DNA of 64,000 nt from Asanoa ishikariensis (GTDB taxonomy: Bacteria > Actinomycetota > Actinomycetes > Mycobacteriales > Micromonosporaceae): positions 1,612,001 through 1,676,000 of the forward strand of contig NZ_FNQB01000002.1 of assembly GCF_900107455.1 (NCBI RefSeq), given 5' to 3'. The notes beneath the pieces are model-generated. The model saw only the letters and a list, made by a program, of their open reading frames with translations, was not told the origin of the DNA and did no database searches. The position numbers and the translations under genes are program-made. Below are positions 41,954 through 50,985 of the stretch, piece by piece (within the stretch, counting starts at the first letter, position 1; each line of letters starts with the position of its first letter).

Positions 41954-44068
41954 ATGCGCATCCGCGCCCTCGCCGCGGCCGCGGCGCTCGCCCTCGTGGC
42001 GGGCCTCGCGGTCGCCCCACCGGCCCAGGCCGCCCCGCTCACCAAGGTCCTGGTGTTCTCCAAGACCGCCGGCTTCCGGCACTCGTCCATTCCCAACGGC
42101 ATCGCGGCGATCCAGCAGCTCGGTTCGCAGAACGGCTTCTCGGTGACCGCGACCGAGGACGCCGCCCAGTTCACCACCGCCAACCTCGCGCAGTACCAGG
42201 CGGTCGTCTTCCTCTCGACCACCGGTGACGTGCTCAACGCGACGCAGCAGACCGCGTTCCAGTCGTACGTGACCGGTGGGGGCGGCTTCGTCGGTGTGCA
42301 TGCCGCCGCCGACACCGAGTACGACTGGCCGTTCTACGGCGAGCTCGTCGGTGCCTGGTTCGCCTCGCATCCGGCCAACCAGACCGCGACGATCCGGGTC
42401 GAGGACCGCGGCAACGCCTCGACCGCGCACCTGCCGGCGACCTGGTCCCGGCTGGACGAGTGGTACAACTACCGGACCAACCCCCGGTCCACCGCCAAGG
42501 TGCTGGCCAGCCTGGACGAGTCCTCGTACTCCGGCGGCTCGATGGGTGGCGACCACCCGATCACCTGGTGCAAGAACGTCGGCAACGGCCGGTCCTGGTA
42601 CACGGGGCTCGGTCACGTCGAGGACGCCTACACCGACGCCAACTTCACCCGGATGCTGCTCGGCGGCATCCAGATCGCGGCCAACAACCGGCCGGCCGAC
42701 TGCCGTGCGGAGACCGGCTACACCGCGCTGTTCGACGGCACCCAGGCCAGCCTCAACAACTGGCAGCAGGCCGGGCCGGGCAGCTTCACGCTGGCCAACG
42801 GCACGCTCAGCTCGGTCGGCGGCATGGGTCTGCTCTGGTACCCGGTGCGGACGTTCAGCAACTACTCGCTGAAGGTCGACTGGATGATGCCGGGCGACGA
42901 CAACGGCGGCGTGTTCATCGGTTTCCCGAACCCGAACGGTGACCCATGGAACCCGGTCAACCAGGGTCACGAGATCCAGATCGATGCCACCGACGCCGAC
43001 CCGTCGCGCACCACCGGCAGCGTCTACAGCTTCTCCGGGCCGAACTACGCGCTGCGCGACGCCGCGCTCAACCCGCCGGGATCGTGGAACACCTACGAGA
43101 TCGGTGTGCACGGGCAGCGGGTCGAGGTCTGGCTCAACGGCGTCAAGGTGAACGACTACCAGTCGACGCGGGCCATCTCCAACGGCTACATCGGTGTGCA
43201 GAACGACGGCGCCGGCGCTGACATCAACTACCGCAACATCCGGATCAAGGCCGACGGCGGCACCCCGCCCGCCACCGACATCGCACAGGGCAAGCCCGTC
43301 GTGGTGTCGAGTGTGGAGGGTGGCAACCTGGCCGCGTACGCCACCGACGGCAACTCGTCGACCCGCTGGGGCTCCGCCTACAGCGACCCGCAGACGGCCA
43401 CCGTGGACCTCGGGCAGTCGTACAACCTCTCCCGCGTGCGGTTGAACTGGGAGACGGCGTACGGGCGGGGCTACCAGATCCAGACCTCGCCCAACAACTC
43501 CACCTGGACGACGGTCTACTCGACCACCACCGGCGACGGCGGGGTCGACGACATCACCCTCACCGGCACCGGCCGCTACGTGCGGATGAACGGCACGCAG
43601 CGGGCCACCGCATGGGGCTACTCGCTCTGGGACTTCAACGTGTACGGAACCCCGGGTGGTGGCACCGGGCCCACGCTGTTGTCCCGCAACCAGCCGGTGA
43701 CCGTGTCCAGCGTCGAGCCGGGATCGGCCCATGCCGGCTCCAACGCCGTCGACGGCAACACCGCCACCCGCTGGGGATCGGCCTACAGCGACCCGCAGTG
43801 GATCACCGTCGACCTGGGCTCGGCGCGGACCGTCAACCGCGTCCGGCTCCAGTGGGAGGCCGCCTACGCGCGGGCGTACCAGGTCCAGACCTCGACCAAC
43901 GGCTCGACCTGGACCAACGCCTACGCCACCACGACCGGTGACGGCGCCGTCGACGACGTCACCCTCACCACCCCGCCCACCGCCCGCTACGTCCGCGTCA
44001 ACGGCACGCAGCGGGCCCTGACCCAGTACGGCTACTCCCTCTGGGAGTTCGAGGTCTACGGATCATGA
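41954..44068 (+). CDS. Secreted ThuA-DUF1080 fusion with two F5/8C domains (ThuA2)
   Basis: A 704-residue exported protein: signal peptide ending A-Q-A-A-P (about 26), ThuA domain (28-245), DUF1080/3-keto-disaccharide hydrolase domain (about 255-435, with G-Y-T-A-L-F-D-G-T and D-D-N-G-G-V-F-I-G-F-P) and two tandem F5/8 type C domains (about 445-565 and 575-704, each with T-R-W-G-S-A-Y-S-D-P-Q). DUF1080 enzymes in gut and soil bacteria cleave 3-keto-glycosides. Fusion with ThuA places both steps in one secreted protein. The start follows TAGGAG. It overlaps the next dehydrogenase gene by 4 bp, so the two are coupled. Its ThuA part duplicates that of ThuA1. Confidence 0.87.
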   Translation: MRIRALAAAAALALVAGLAVAPPAQAAPLTKVLVFSKTAGFRHSSIPNGIAAIQQLGSQNGFSVTATEDAAQFTTANLAQYQAVVFLSTTGDVLNATQQTAFQSYVTGGGGFVGVHAAADTEYDWPFYGELVGAWFASHPANQTATIRVEDRGNASTAHLPATWSRLDEWYNYRTNPRSTAKVLASLDESSYSGGSMGGDHPITWCKNVGNGRSWYTGLGHVEDAYTDANFTRMLLGGIQIAANNRPADCRAETGYTALFDGTQASLNNWQQAGPGSFTLANGTLSSVGGMGLLWYPVRTFSNYSLKVDWMMPGDDNGGVFIGFPNPNGDPWNPVNQGHEIQIDATDADPSRTTGSVYSFSGPNYALRDAALNPPGSWNTYEIGVHGQRVEVWLNGVKVNDYQSTRAISNGYIGVQNDGAGADINYRNIRIKADGGTPPATDIAQGKPVVVSSVEGGNLAAYATDGNSSTRWGSAYSDPQTATVDLGQSYNLSRVRLNWETAYGRGYQIQTSPNNSTWTTVYSTTTGDGGVDDITLTGTGRYVRMNGTQRATAWGYSLWDFNVYGTPGGGTGPTLLSRNQPVTVSSVEPGSAHAGSNAVDGNTATRWGSAYSDPQWITVDLGSARTVNRVRLQWEAAYARAYQVQTSTNGSTWTNAYATTTGDGAVDDVTLTTPPTARYVRVNGTQRALTQYGYSLWEFEVYGS
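42032..42676 (+). repeat. Duplicated ThuA coding segment, copy 2
   Basis: It encodes the ThuA domain of ThuA2 and pairs with 37834-38472. The sequence outside the ThuA domain is unrelated (DUF1080 here, fascin-like there), so the duplication was followed by domain exchange. Confidence 0.85.
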
Positions 44069-46911
44069 AAGGACCAGGTATGCGCCCAACCCCTCGGCGC
44101 TGGTCGCGGCTGCTCGCCGTCGGCCTGCTCGGCATCGCCAGCTCCACGCTGGCGGTGACCTCGACCGCGGCACCCGCCGCCGCGGCGGACATCCCGGCGG
44201 CCGACTACCAGGCCGTCCAGCTCGCCCTCGGCTCCGCCGAGATCGGTGAGGCGATGTCGCTGGCCGTGCTGCCGGACCGCACGGTCATCCACACCGCCCG
44301 CAACGGCACGGTCCGGGTCACGGACCCGGCCGGCAACACCAAGGTGGCCGGCACCATCCCCGTCTACACGCACGACGAGGAGGGCCTCCAGGGCGTCGCG
44401 GTCGACCCGGGCTTCGCGACCAACCGCTACGTCTGGCTCTACTACTCGCCGCCGCTGTCGACGCCCGGCGGTGACGCGCCGACCACCGGCACCGCGGCCG
44501 ACTTCAACGCGTGGAAGGGGCACCTGAACCTGTCGCGGTTCACCCTCAACGCCGACAACACGCTCAACATGGGCAGCCAGGTCGTCACGCTGACCGTCGA
44601 CAACGACCGTGGTCAGTGCTGCCACGTCGGTGGCGACATCGACTTCGACTCGGCCGGCAACCTCTACCTGACCACCGGTGACGACACCAACCCGTTCGAG
44701 AGCAACGCGTTCACGCCGATCGACGAGCGGACCAACCGGAACCCGCAGTTCGACGCGCAGCGCTCCTCGGGCAACACCAACGACCTGCGCGGCAAGGTCC
44801 TGCGGATCAAGCCGACCGCGGCGGGCGGCTACACCATCCCGGCCGGCAACATGTTCGCGGCGGGCACGGCGAACACCCGGCCGGAGATCTACGCGATGGG
44901 CTTCCGGAACCCGTTCCGGATGAGCGTCGACAAGCCGACCGGCATCGTCTACCTCGGCGACTACGGCCCGGACGCGGGCGCCGCCGACGCCAACCGCGGC
45001 CCTGGCGGCCAGGTCGAGTTCAACCGGATCACCGCGCCCGGCAACTACGGCTGGCCGTACTGCACCGGCAACAACTCGACGGCCGAGACCTACAACGAGT
45101 ACACGTTCCCGTCTGGGCCTTCGCAGGCCAAGTACAACTGCGCGGGCGGGCCGACCAACAACTCGTTCCGCAACACCGGCCTCACGACGTTGCCCGCGGC
45201 CAAGCCGGCCTGGATCCGGTACGGCTTCGACTCGACCCCGCCGGAGTTCGGCGGCGGCTCGGAGTCGCCGATGGGTGGCCCGGTCTACCGCTACAACGCG
45301 TCGCTGAACTCCGCCGTCAAGTTCCCGCAGTCGCTGGACGGCCGCTACTTCGCCGGTGAGTACGGCCGGCAGTGGATCAAGGCGATCGCGGTCAACAGCA
45401 ACGGCACCTACGGCGAGATCTCCGACTTCCCGTGGGACGGCACGCAGGTCATGGACATGGCCTTCGGTCCGGACGGCGCGCTGTACGTGCTCGACTACGG
45501 CACGGGCTCCAACAACCAGGCGCTGTACCGGGTCGAGTACATCGGTGGCGGCAACCGCAGCCCGGTGGCGGTCGCCTCGGCCAACCGGACGTCCGGACCG
45601 GCGCCGCTGAGCATCACCTTCTCCTCGGCCGGATCCTCGGACCCGGAGGGTGGCGCGCTGTCGTATCTCTGGACGTTCGGCGACGGGACCACGTCGACGG
45701 CGGCCAACCCGACCAAGACCTACACCACCAACGGCACGTACACGCCGACACTGCGGGTCACCGACCCGACGGGCCTGTCCGGAACGGCGAGTCTCGTCGT
45801 CACCGTCGGCAACTCCGCTCCGACCGTCAACCTCAGCGTGCCGGCCGATGGGACGCTGTTCAACTTCGGTGACACCATTCCGTACACGGTGAGCGTCTCG
45901 GATCCTGAGGACGGCACCATCAACTGCGCGCGGGTGTCGGTCACCTACTTCCTCGGCCACGACAACCACTCGCACCAGATCACCTCGAAGACCGGCTGCT
46001 CCGGCACGCTGACCGTGCCCACCGACGGCGAGCACGACGCGGCGGCCAACATCTTCGGCATCTTCGTCGCGTCGTACACCGACAACGGCGGTCTGACCAC
46101 GACCAACCAGAAGACGCTGCAGCCCCGGCACCGCCAGGGTGAGCACTTCGCGGCGCAGTCCGGTGGCGTGCAGATCGCCAACCACGCCGCGGCCGAGGGC
46201 GGCTCGACGGCGGGCTACATCGACAACAACGACTGGATCTCGTTCCGGCCGTACAGCCTGTCGGGGGTTTCGAGCATCACTGCCCGGGTGGCCTCCGGCA
46301 CGACCGGCGGCACCATCGAGGTGCGCAGCGGCTCGCAGACCGGCACGTTGCACGGCACGCTGACGGTCAGCGCGACCGGTGGCTGGGAGACCTACGCCAA
46401 CGTGTCGGCGAACCTGACGAACCTGCCGGCCGGGTCCACGCAGCTCTTCTTCGTGTTCAAGGGCGGCGCGGGCAACCTGTTCGACCTCGACGCGTTCACC
46501 CTGAACTCGACGGGAACCCCGCCAACCGGTGGGTCGACGCTCAAGGCGTTGGTCAACAACCAGTTCGTCAGCGCCGCCAACAGCACGACGCCGCTGATCG
46601 CCAACAAGGCGACGGCGGGCACCACCGAGCGGTTCGACGTGGTCGACCTGGGCGGTGGGAACGTCGCGCTGCGCTCGCGGGCCAACAACATGTTCGTCTG
46701 CGCGGAGAACGCCGGTGCGGGCGCGCTGGTGGCCAACCGGGCCACGGCCGGCTCGTGGGAGACCTTCACGCTGGTCCGGAACTCGGACGGCAGCGAGAGC
46801 TTCCGGGCGACCGTCAACAACATGTACGTGGTCGCGGAGAACAGCGGCGCCGGCTCGCTGATCGCCAACCGGGCGGCCATCGGGCCGTGGGAGAAGTTCG
46901 ACCTGGTCTAA
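44065..46911 (+). CDS. Secreted PQQ-type sugar dehydrogenase with PKD, CBM6-like and fascin-like domains (GSDH2)
   Basis: A 948-residue exported protein, paralogue of GSDH1: signal peptide ending A-A-A-A-D (about 41), propeller (45-495), PKD (about 500-580), CBM6-like module (about 690-815) and fascin-like module (824-948) where GSDH1 has ricin-B. The probable catalytic His187 lies in C-C-H-V-G-G-D-I, preceded by vicinal Cys185-186; D-P-G-F-A-T-N-R-Y and S-S-G-N-T-N-D-L-R-G-K-V also match. It should oxidise extracellular sugars. The ATG overlaps the ThuA2 stop by 4 bp, so the ThuA-DUF1080 protein and this dehydrogenase are made together. A terminator follows 18 bp after its stop. Confidence 0.88.
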   Translation: MKGPGMRPTPRRWSRLLAVGLLGIASSTLAVTSTAAPAAAADIPAADYQAVQLALGSAEIGEAMSLAVLPDRTVIHTARNGTVRVTDPAGNTKVAGTIPVYTHDEEGLQGVAVDPGFATNRYVWLYYSPPLSTPGGDAPTTGTAADFNAWKGHLNLSRFTLNADNTLNMGSQVVTLTVDNDRGQCCHVGGDIDFDSAGNLYLTTGDDTNPFESNAFTPIDERTNRNPQFDAQRSSGNTNDLRGKVLRIKPTAAGGYTIPAGNMFAAGTANTRPEIYAMGFRNPFRMSVDKPTGIVYLGDYGPDAGAADANRGPGGQVEFNRITAPGNYGWPYCTGNNSTAETYNEYTFPSGPSQAKYNCAGGPTNNSFRNTGLTTLPAAKPAWIRYGFDSTPPEFGGGSESPMGGPVYRYNASLNSAVKFPQSLDGRYFAGEYGRQWIKAIAVNSNGTYGEISDFPWDGTQVMDMAFGPDGALYVLDYGTGSNNQALYRVEYIGGGNRSPVAVASANRTSGPAPLSITFSSAGSSDPEGGALSYLWTFGDGTTSTAANPTKTYTTNGTYTPTLRVTDPTGLSGTASLVVTVGNSAPTVNLSVPADGTLFNFGDTIPYTVSVSDPEDGTINCARVSVTYFLGHDNHSHQITSKTGCSGTLTVPTDGEHDAAANIFGIFVASYTDNGGLTTTNQKTLQPRHRQGEHFAAQSGGVQIANHAAAEGGSTAGYIDNNDWISFRPYSLSGVSSITARVASGTTGGTIEVRSGSQTGTLHGTLTVSATGGWETYANVSANLTNLPAGSTQLFFVFKGGAGNLFDLDAFTLNSTGTPPTGGSTLKALVNNQFVSAANSTTPLIANKATAGTTERFDVVDLGGGNVALRSRANNMFVCAENAGAGALVANRATAGSWETFTLVRNSDGSESFRATVNNMYVVAENSGAGSLIANRAAIGPWEKFDLV
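46534..46908 (+). repeat. Fascin-like module, copy 3 (C-terminus of GSDH2)
   Basis: It encodes residues 824-948 of GSDH2 and shares the R-F-D-V-V-D-L-G-G-G-N-V-A-L, V-C-A-E-N-A-G-A and P-W-E-K-F landmarks with copies 1 and 2. Confidence 0.8.
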
Positions 46912-46929
46912 CTCGCGGATAGATTGGAT

Positions 46930-46955
46930 GAATCGCCTCGGCAACGGGGCGATTC
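46930..46955 (+). terminator. Intrinsic terminator after GSDH2
   Basis: GAATCGCCTCG pairs with CGGGGCGATTC (one T-G pair) around a GCAA tetraloop, followed by TTCCTTTG. This is the most canonical terminator in the window, and it separates the secreted block from the fuconate dehydratase operon. Confidence 0.85.
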
Positions 46956-46978
46956 TTCCTTTGTGGAGATCGAAGGTC

Positions 46979-47015
46979 TTGCCATACATCCGACCACCTG
47001 GTAAACATCGGATCT
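46979..47015 (+). promoter_or_regulatory. Probable promoter of the fuconate dehydratase-ABC operon with ACATCNGATGT-like sites
   Basis: TTGCCA (46979-46984) and TAAACA (47002-47007) are 17 bp apart. ACATCGGATCT (47005-47015), one base off ACATCNGATGT, overlaps the -10, and a half-site ACATCCGA (46986-46993) lies in the spacer. ATCCGA and TCGGAT also form an inverted repeat around the promoter. Confidence 0.5.
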
Positions 47016-47038
47016 ATGAATGCGCGTGAGGATCGTCG

Positions 47039-48346
47039 ATGACCGCCCGCTTCGTGTCACTGGACACCTACGACGTGCGGTTCCCGACCTCGCGTGAGCT
47101 CGACGGCTCCGACGCGATGAACCCGGACCCGGACTACTCGGCGGCCTACGTGGTCCTGCGGACCGACGAGGTCGACGGGAACGAGGGCCACGGGTTCGCG
47201 TTCACCATCGGGCGCGGCAACGAGGTGCAGACCGCGGCGATCGCCGCGCTGCGGCCCTACCTGGCCGGCCGCCTGGTCAAGAACGTCCTCGACGACATGG
47301 GCGCGTTCTGGCGCGAGCTGGTGCACGACTCGCAGCTTCGGTGGCTCGGTCCGGAGAAGGGCGTCATGCACATGGCCATCTCGGCCGTGGTCAACGCCCT
47401 GTGGGACCTCAAGGCCAAGCAGGCGGGGCTGCCGCTGTGGCAACTGCTCTCCTCGATGCCGCCGGAGGAGCTGGTCTCCCTGGTCGACTTCCGCTACCTG
47501 ACCGACGCGCTCACGCCGGGGGAGGCGCTCGAGCTGCTCCAGCCCGGCGCCGCCGGCCGCGAGGAGCGGGTCGCCGAGCTGTTGGCGCACGGCTACCCGG
47601 CCTACGCCACCTCACCGGGCTGGCTCGGCTACGAGGACGCCAAGCTGCGCCGGCTGTGCCAGGAGGCCCTCGACGCGGGCTTCACGCAGATCAAGCTGAA
47701 GGTCGGCGCGGACCTGGCCGACGACATCCGCCGGCTGCGGATCGCCCGCGAGGTGTGCGGCCCGGACATCCGGATCGCGGTCGACGCGAACCAGCGCTGG
47801 GACGTCGGCCAAGCGATCGAGTGGGTCGGTGAGTTGGCGCCGTTCGACCCGTGGTGGGTCGAGGAGCCGACCAGCCCGGACGACGTGGTCGGCCACGCCG
47901 CGATCGCCCGCGGCATCGCGCCGATTCCCGTGGCGACCGGCGAGCACGTGCAGAACCGCGTCGTGTTCAAGCAGCTCCTCCAGCTCGGCGCGGTGTCCTA
48001 TGTGCAGCTCGACGCCGCCCGGGTGGCCGGCGTCAACGAGAACATCGCGATCCTGTTGCTGGCGGCCAAGTTCGGCGTGCCCGTCTGCCCGCACGCGGGC
48101 GGCGTCGGCCTCTGCGAGCTGGTGCAGCACCTCTCCCTCTTCGACTACGTCGCGGTGTCCCGCTCGATGGACAACCGCGTCATCGAGTACGTCGACCATC
48201 TCCACGAGCACTTTCTCGATCCCGTGCAGATCCGCGCCGGTCGTTACCTGGCACCTCAGGCACCCGGCTTCAGCTCGACCATGCGTCCCGAAAGCCGGGC
48301 CCGGTTCGCCTTCCCCGACGGGCCGGCCTGGTCACGCACCGTCTGA
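47039..48346 (+). CDS. L-fuconate dehydratase (enolase superfamily)
   Basis: A 435-residue enolase-superfamily enzyme converting L-fuconate to 2-keto-3-deoxy-L-fuconate. The full active site is visible: Lys219 and Lys221 in I-K-L-K-V, metal ligands Asp249 (V-D-A-N-Q-R-W), Glu275 (V-E-E-P-T-S-P-D-D) and Glu302 (G-E-H-V-Q-N-R), and base His352 ([11 protein letters not shown]). Spacing is within one residue of the characterised Xanthomonas FucD as I recall it, and length fits. It heads an operon with the sugar ABC importer and GntR regulator. The fucose dehydrogenase, lactonase and later steps are not in the window and must lie elsewhere. Confidence 0.92.
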   Translation: MTARFVSLDTYDVRFPTSRELDGSDAMNPDPDYSAAYVVLRTDEVDGNEGHGFAFTIGRGNEVQTAAIAALRPYLAGRLVKNVLDDMGAFWRELVHDSQLRWLGPEKGVMHMAISAVVNALWDLKAKQAGLPLWQLLSSMPPEELVSLVDFRYLTDALTPGEALELLQPGAAGREERVAELLAHGYPAYATSPGWLGYEDAKLRRLCQEALDAGFTQIKLKVGADLADDIRRLRIAREVCGPDIRIAVDANQRWDVGQAIEWVGELAPFDPWWVEEPTSPDDVVGHAAIARGIAPIPVATGEHVQNRVVFKQLLQLGAVSYVQLDAARVAGVNENIAILLLAAKFGVPVCPHAGGVGLCELVQHLSLFDYVAVSRSMDNRVIEYVDHLHEHFLDPVQIRAGRYLAPQAPGFSSTMRPESRARFAFPDGPAWSRTV

Positions 48347-48382
48347 CCCCCGCAACACCCCTACCCACCACAGAGGACTGCG

Positions 48383-49447
48383 ATGATCCTGAACAGACGC
48401 GCCGTCGTCAGCGTGGCGGTCGTTGCCGCTTTCGCCGCGGCGACCGCTGGTTGCAACTCGTCCGACACCGGCTCCACCGGCGGCAGCGGCACCGACGCCG
48501 GCGCCGCCAAGCCGCCGATCGCGGTCGACCTGCCCCGGGCCGACTCCGACTTCTGGAACTCGTACGCCAAGTACATCCCGGAGTACGCGAAGGAAAGCGA
48601 CATCAACCTGATGACGCCGACCAACTCGCAGAACGACATCGCCAAGCTGGTCGCCAACGCGCAGGCCGTCACCGCGCAGGGTGCCAAGGCGATCGTGATG
48701 GCGCCGCAGGACACGGGCGCCATCGCCAGCACGCTCACCATGCTGGAGAGCAAGAAGATCCCGGTGGTCTCCGTCGACACCCGGCCCGACAAGGGCAAGG
48801 TCTTCATGGTGGTGCGGGCCGACAACCGCGCCTACGGCCAGAAGGCGTGCGAGTTCCTCGGCGAGAAGCTCGGCGGCAAGGGCAAGGTCATCGAGTTCCA
48901 GGGCTCGCTCTCGTCGGTCAACGGACGGGACCGGTCCGAGGCGTTCGCCGAGTGCATGAAGACGAAGTTCCCCGACATCACCATCTTCGAGGAGCCGACC
49001 GAGTGGGAAGGCCCGAAGGCGGCCGCCGCGCTGCAGACCCGGCTCGCCCAGCACCCTGACCTCAAGGGCGTCTACATGCAGGCCGGTGGCGTGTTCCTGG
49101 CGCCGACGCTGCAGGTGCTCAAATCGAAGAACCTGCTGGTGCCGCCGACCGACCCGAAGCACATCTTCATCGTCTCCAACGACGGCATCCCGCAGGAGTT
49201 CGAGGCGATCCGCAAGGGCGAGATCGACGCCACCGTCTCGCAGCCCGCGGACCTCTACGCCAAGTACGCGCTGTTCTACGCCAAGGCCGCGGTCGAGGGA
49301 AAGACCTTCACCCCTGGACCTACGGACCACGACAGCACCATCATCGACGTCGGCAACGGCGTGCTCGAAGACCAGCTTCCGGCGCCGCTCGTGACGAAGG
49401 ACAACGTCGACGACGCGTCGTTGTGGGGCAACCAGATCGGGAAGTGA
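48383..49447 (+). CDS. Sugar ABC transporter substrate-binding lipoprotein
   Basis: A 354-residue binding protein of the periplasmic-binding-protein type I (RbsB-like) class. The lipobox is A-T-A-G-C with Cys at 24, followed by a Ser/Gly/Thr-rich tether. The core shows N-D-I-A-K-L-V-A-N-A-Q-A-V, A-I-V-M-A-P-Q-D-T, P-V-V-S-V-D-T-R and V-S-N-D-G-I-P-Q-E. It should capture the monosaccharide, probably L-fucose or fuconate by context, for import. The stop overlaps the ATPase start by one base (TGATG). Confidence 0.92.
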   Translation: MILNRRAVVSVAVVAAFAAATAGCNSSDTGSTGGSGTDAGAAKPPIAVDLPRADSDFWNSYAKYIPEYAKESDINLMTPTNSQNDIAKLVANAQAVTAQGAKAIVMAPQDTGAIASTLTMLESKKIPVVSVDTRPDKGKVFMVVRADNRAYGQKACEFLGEKLGGKGKVIEFQGSLSSVNGRDRSEAFAECMKTKFPDITIFEEPTEWEGPKAAAALQTRLAQHPDLKGVYMQAGGVFLAPTLQVLKSKNLLVPPTDPKHIFIVSNDGIPQEFEAIRKGEIDATVSQPADLYAKYALFYAKAAVEGKTFTPGPTDHDSTIIDVGNGVLEDQLPAPLVTKDNVDDASLWGNQIGK

Positions 49448-50985
49448 TGACCGACGTACTGACCGACGCGGCCGGGGGTGGGGCTGCCGCCCCGCACCCG
49501 GCCGTCTCGGCCCACGAGATAACCAAACGCTTCGGCGCGACCACGGCGCTGTCCGAGGTGAGCGTGGCGATCCAGGCCGGCACGACCCACGCCCTGGTGG
49601 GACGCAACGGCGCGGGCAAGTCGACGCTGGTCTCGGTGCTCACCGGGCTGCACCGGGCCGACGAGGGCACCGTCTCCTTCGGCGACTCACCGGCACCGGC
49701 CCCGTCCGACCGGGACGGGTGGCGACGGCACGTCGCCTGTGTGTACCAGCGTTCGACCATCATCCCGGCGCTGTCGGTGGCGGAGAACCTGTTCCTGAAC
49801 CGGCAGGCCGCCGGCGGCCTGATCAAGTGGGGCGGCCTGCGTAAGCGGGCCGGCGCGCTGCTCGAGGAATACGGCGTCGACGTCGACCCGGGCGCGCTCG
49901 CCGGTGACCTCAACGTGGAGCAACGCCAACTCGTCGAGATCGCCCGGGCGCTGTCCCTCGGCACCCGGTTCATCATCCTCGACGAGCCGACCGCGCGTCT
50001 GGACGCGACCGCGATCGAGCGGTTGTTCGGCCGGATGCGCACGCTGGCCGCGGCCGGCGTCACCATGCTGTTCATCTCGCACCACCTGCGCGAGGTCTAC
50101 GAGGTCTGCGACACCGTCACCGTGCTGCGCGACGCCCGCTGGGTGCTCACGGAGCCAGTCTCGGCGGTCAGCCACGACGCGCTGGTGGCCGCGATGACGG
50201 GCGAGGCGGTCGGGCTCACCGAGGTCGCGCCGCGTTCGGTGCCCGACGCGCCGCCGGTGCTCTCGTTGCGCTCGCTGACGCTGGCCGACGCGTACACGGA
50301 GATCGATCTTGATATCCGGCCCGGCGAGATGGTTGGCGTGACCGGCTCCGGCAGCAGCGGCAAGGTGTCGCTGGCGGAGACGGTCGGCGGGTTGCGGCGC
50401 GCGGACAGCGGCACGGTCAGCGTCGGCGGGGCCGCGGTCGGCTCGGGTGTGCCTTTGGCTTTGAAGGCCGGCATCGGGCTCGTTCCCGAGGACCGGCACC
50501 GCGAAGGGCTCGTGCCCCTGTTGTCGGTCGCGGAGAACGCGACCCTGCCGATCGGCGACCGGCTCGGGCCGGCGGGTGTCGTCGTGCCGCGCCGGCGGAC
50601 CAGCGTGGCCGAGGAGATGATCCGGCGGTACGACATCCGCACCGAGAGCGCGGCGGCCCCGGTCGCCAGCCTCTCCGGTGGCAACGCGCAGAAGGTCGTG
50701 CTGGCCCGCGCGCTGTCCACCGACCCGCGGGTGCTGGTGCTGATCAACCCCACCGCCGGCGTCGACGTGCGCTCCAAGGAGTCGCTGCTCGGTGCCGTGC
50801 GCTCGGCGGCCGACCAGGGCACGGGCGTGCTGATGGTCTCCGACGAGCTCGACGACCTGCGCCACTGCGATCGGGTGCTGGTCATGTTCCACGGCCGGGT
50901 GACGGCCACGCTCTCCCGAGGCTGGGATGACGCGCAGGTGGTCGCGGCAGTCGAGGGTGTTTCTTCCGAAGGAGCTTCGTCATGA
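49447..50985 (+). CDS. Sugar ABC transporter ATP-binding protein (RbsA/MglA type, two domains)
   Basis: A 512-residue protein with two ATPase domains. Domain 1 has Walker A G-R-N-G-A-G-K-S-T, a divergent signature L-N-V-E-Q-R-Q and Walker B I-I-L-D-E-P-T. Domain 2 has a degenerate Walker A (G-S-G-S-S-G-K-V-S), signature L-S-G-G-N-A-Q-K and a Walker B lacking the catalytic acid (V-L-I-N-P-T-A-G-V-D). One working and one degenerate site is normal for RbsA-type importers. It is coupled to the binding protein (TGATG) and to the permease (4-bp overlap). Confidence 0.93.
   Translation: MTDVLTDAAGGGAAAPHPAVSAHEITKRFGATTALSEVSVAIQAGTTHALVGRNGAGKSTLVSVLTGLHRADEGTVSFGDSPAPAPSDRDGWRRHVACVYQRSTIIPALSVAENLFLNRQAAGGLIKWGGLRKRAGALLEEYGVDVDPGALAGDLNVEQRQLVEIARALSLGTRFIILDEPTARLDATAIERLFGRMRTLAAAGVTMLFISHHLREVYEVCDTVTVLRDARWVLTEPVSAVSHDALVAAMTGEAVGLTEVAPRSVPDAPPVLSLRSLTLADAYTEIDLDIRPGEMVGVTGSGSSGKVSLAETVGGLRRADSGTVSVGGAAVGSGVPLALKAGIGLVPEDRHREGLVPLLSVAENATLPIGDRLGPAGVVVPRRRTSVAEEMIRRYDIRTESAAAPVASLSGGNAQKVVLARALSTDPRVLVLINPTAGVDVRSKESLLGAVRSAADQGTGVLMVSDELDDLRHCDRVLVMFHGRVTATLSRGWDDAQVVAAVEGVSSEGASS

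Noticed and set aside
44056-46989. A 977-codon open frame antisense to GSDH2
   Set aside because: Same reasoning: composition-driven shadow of a convincing secreted protein.
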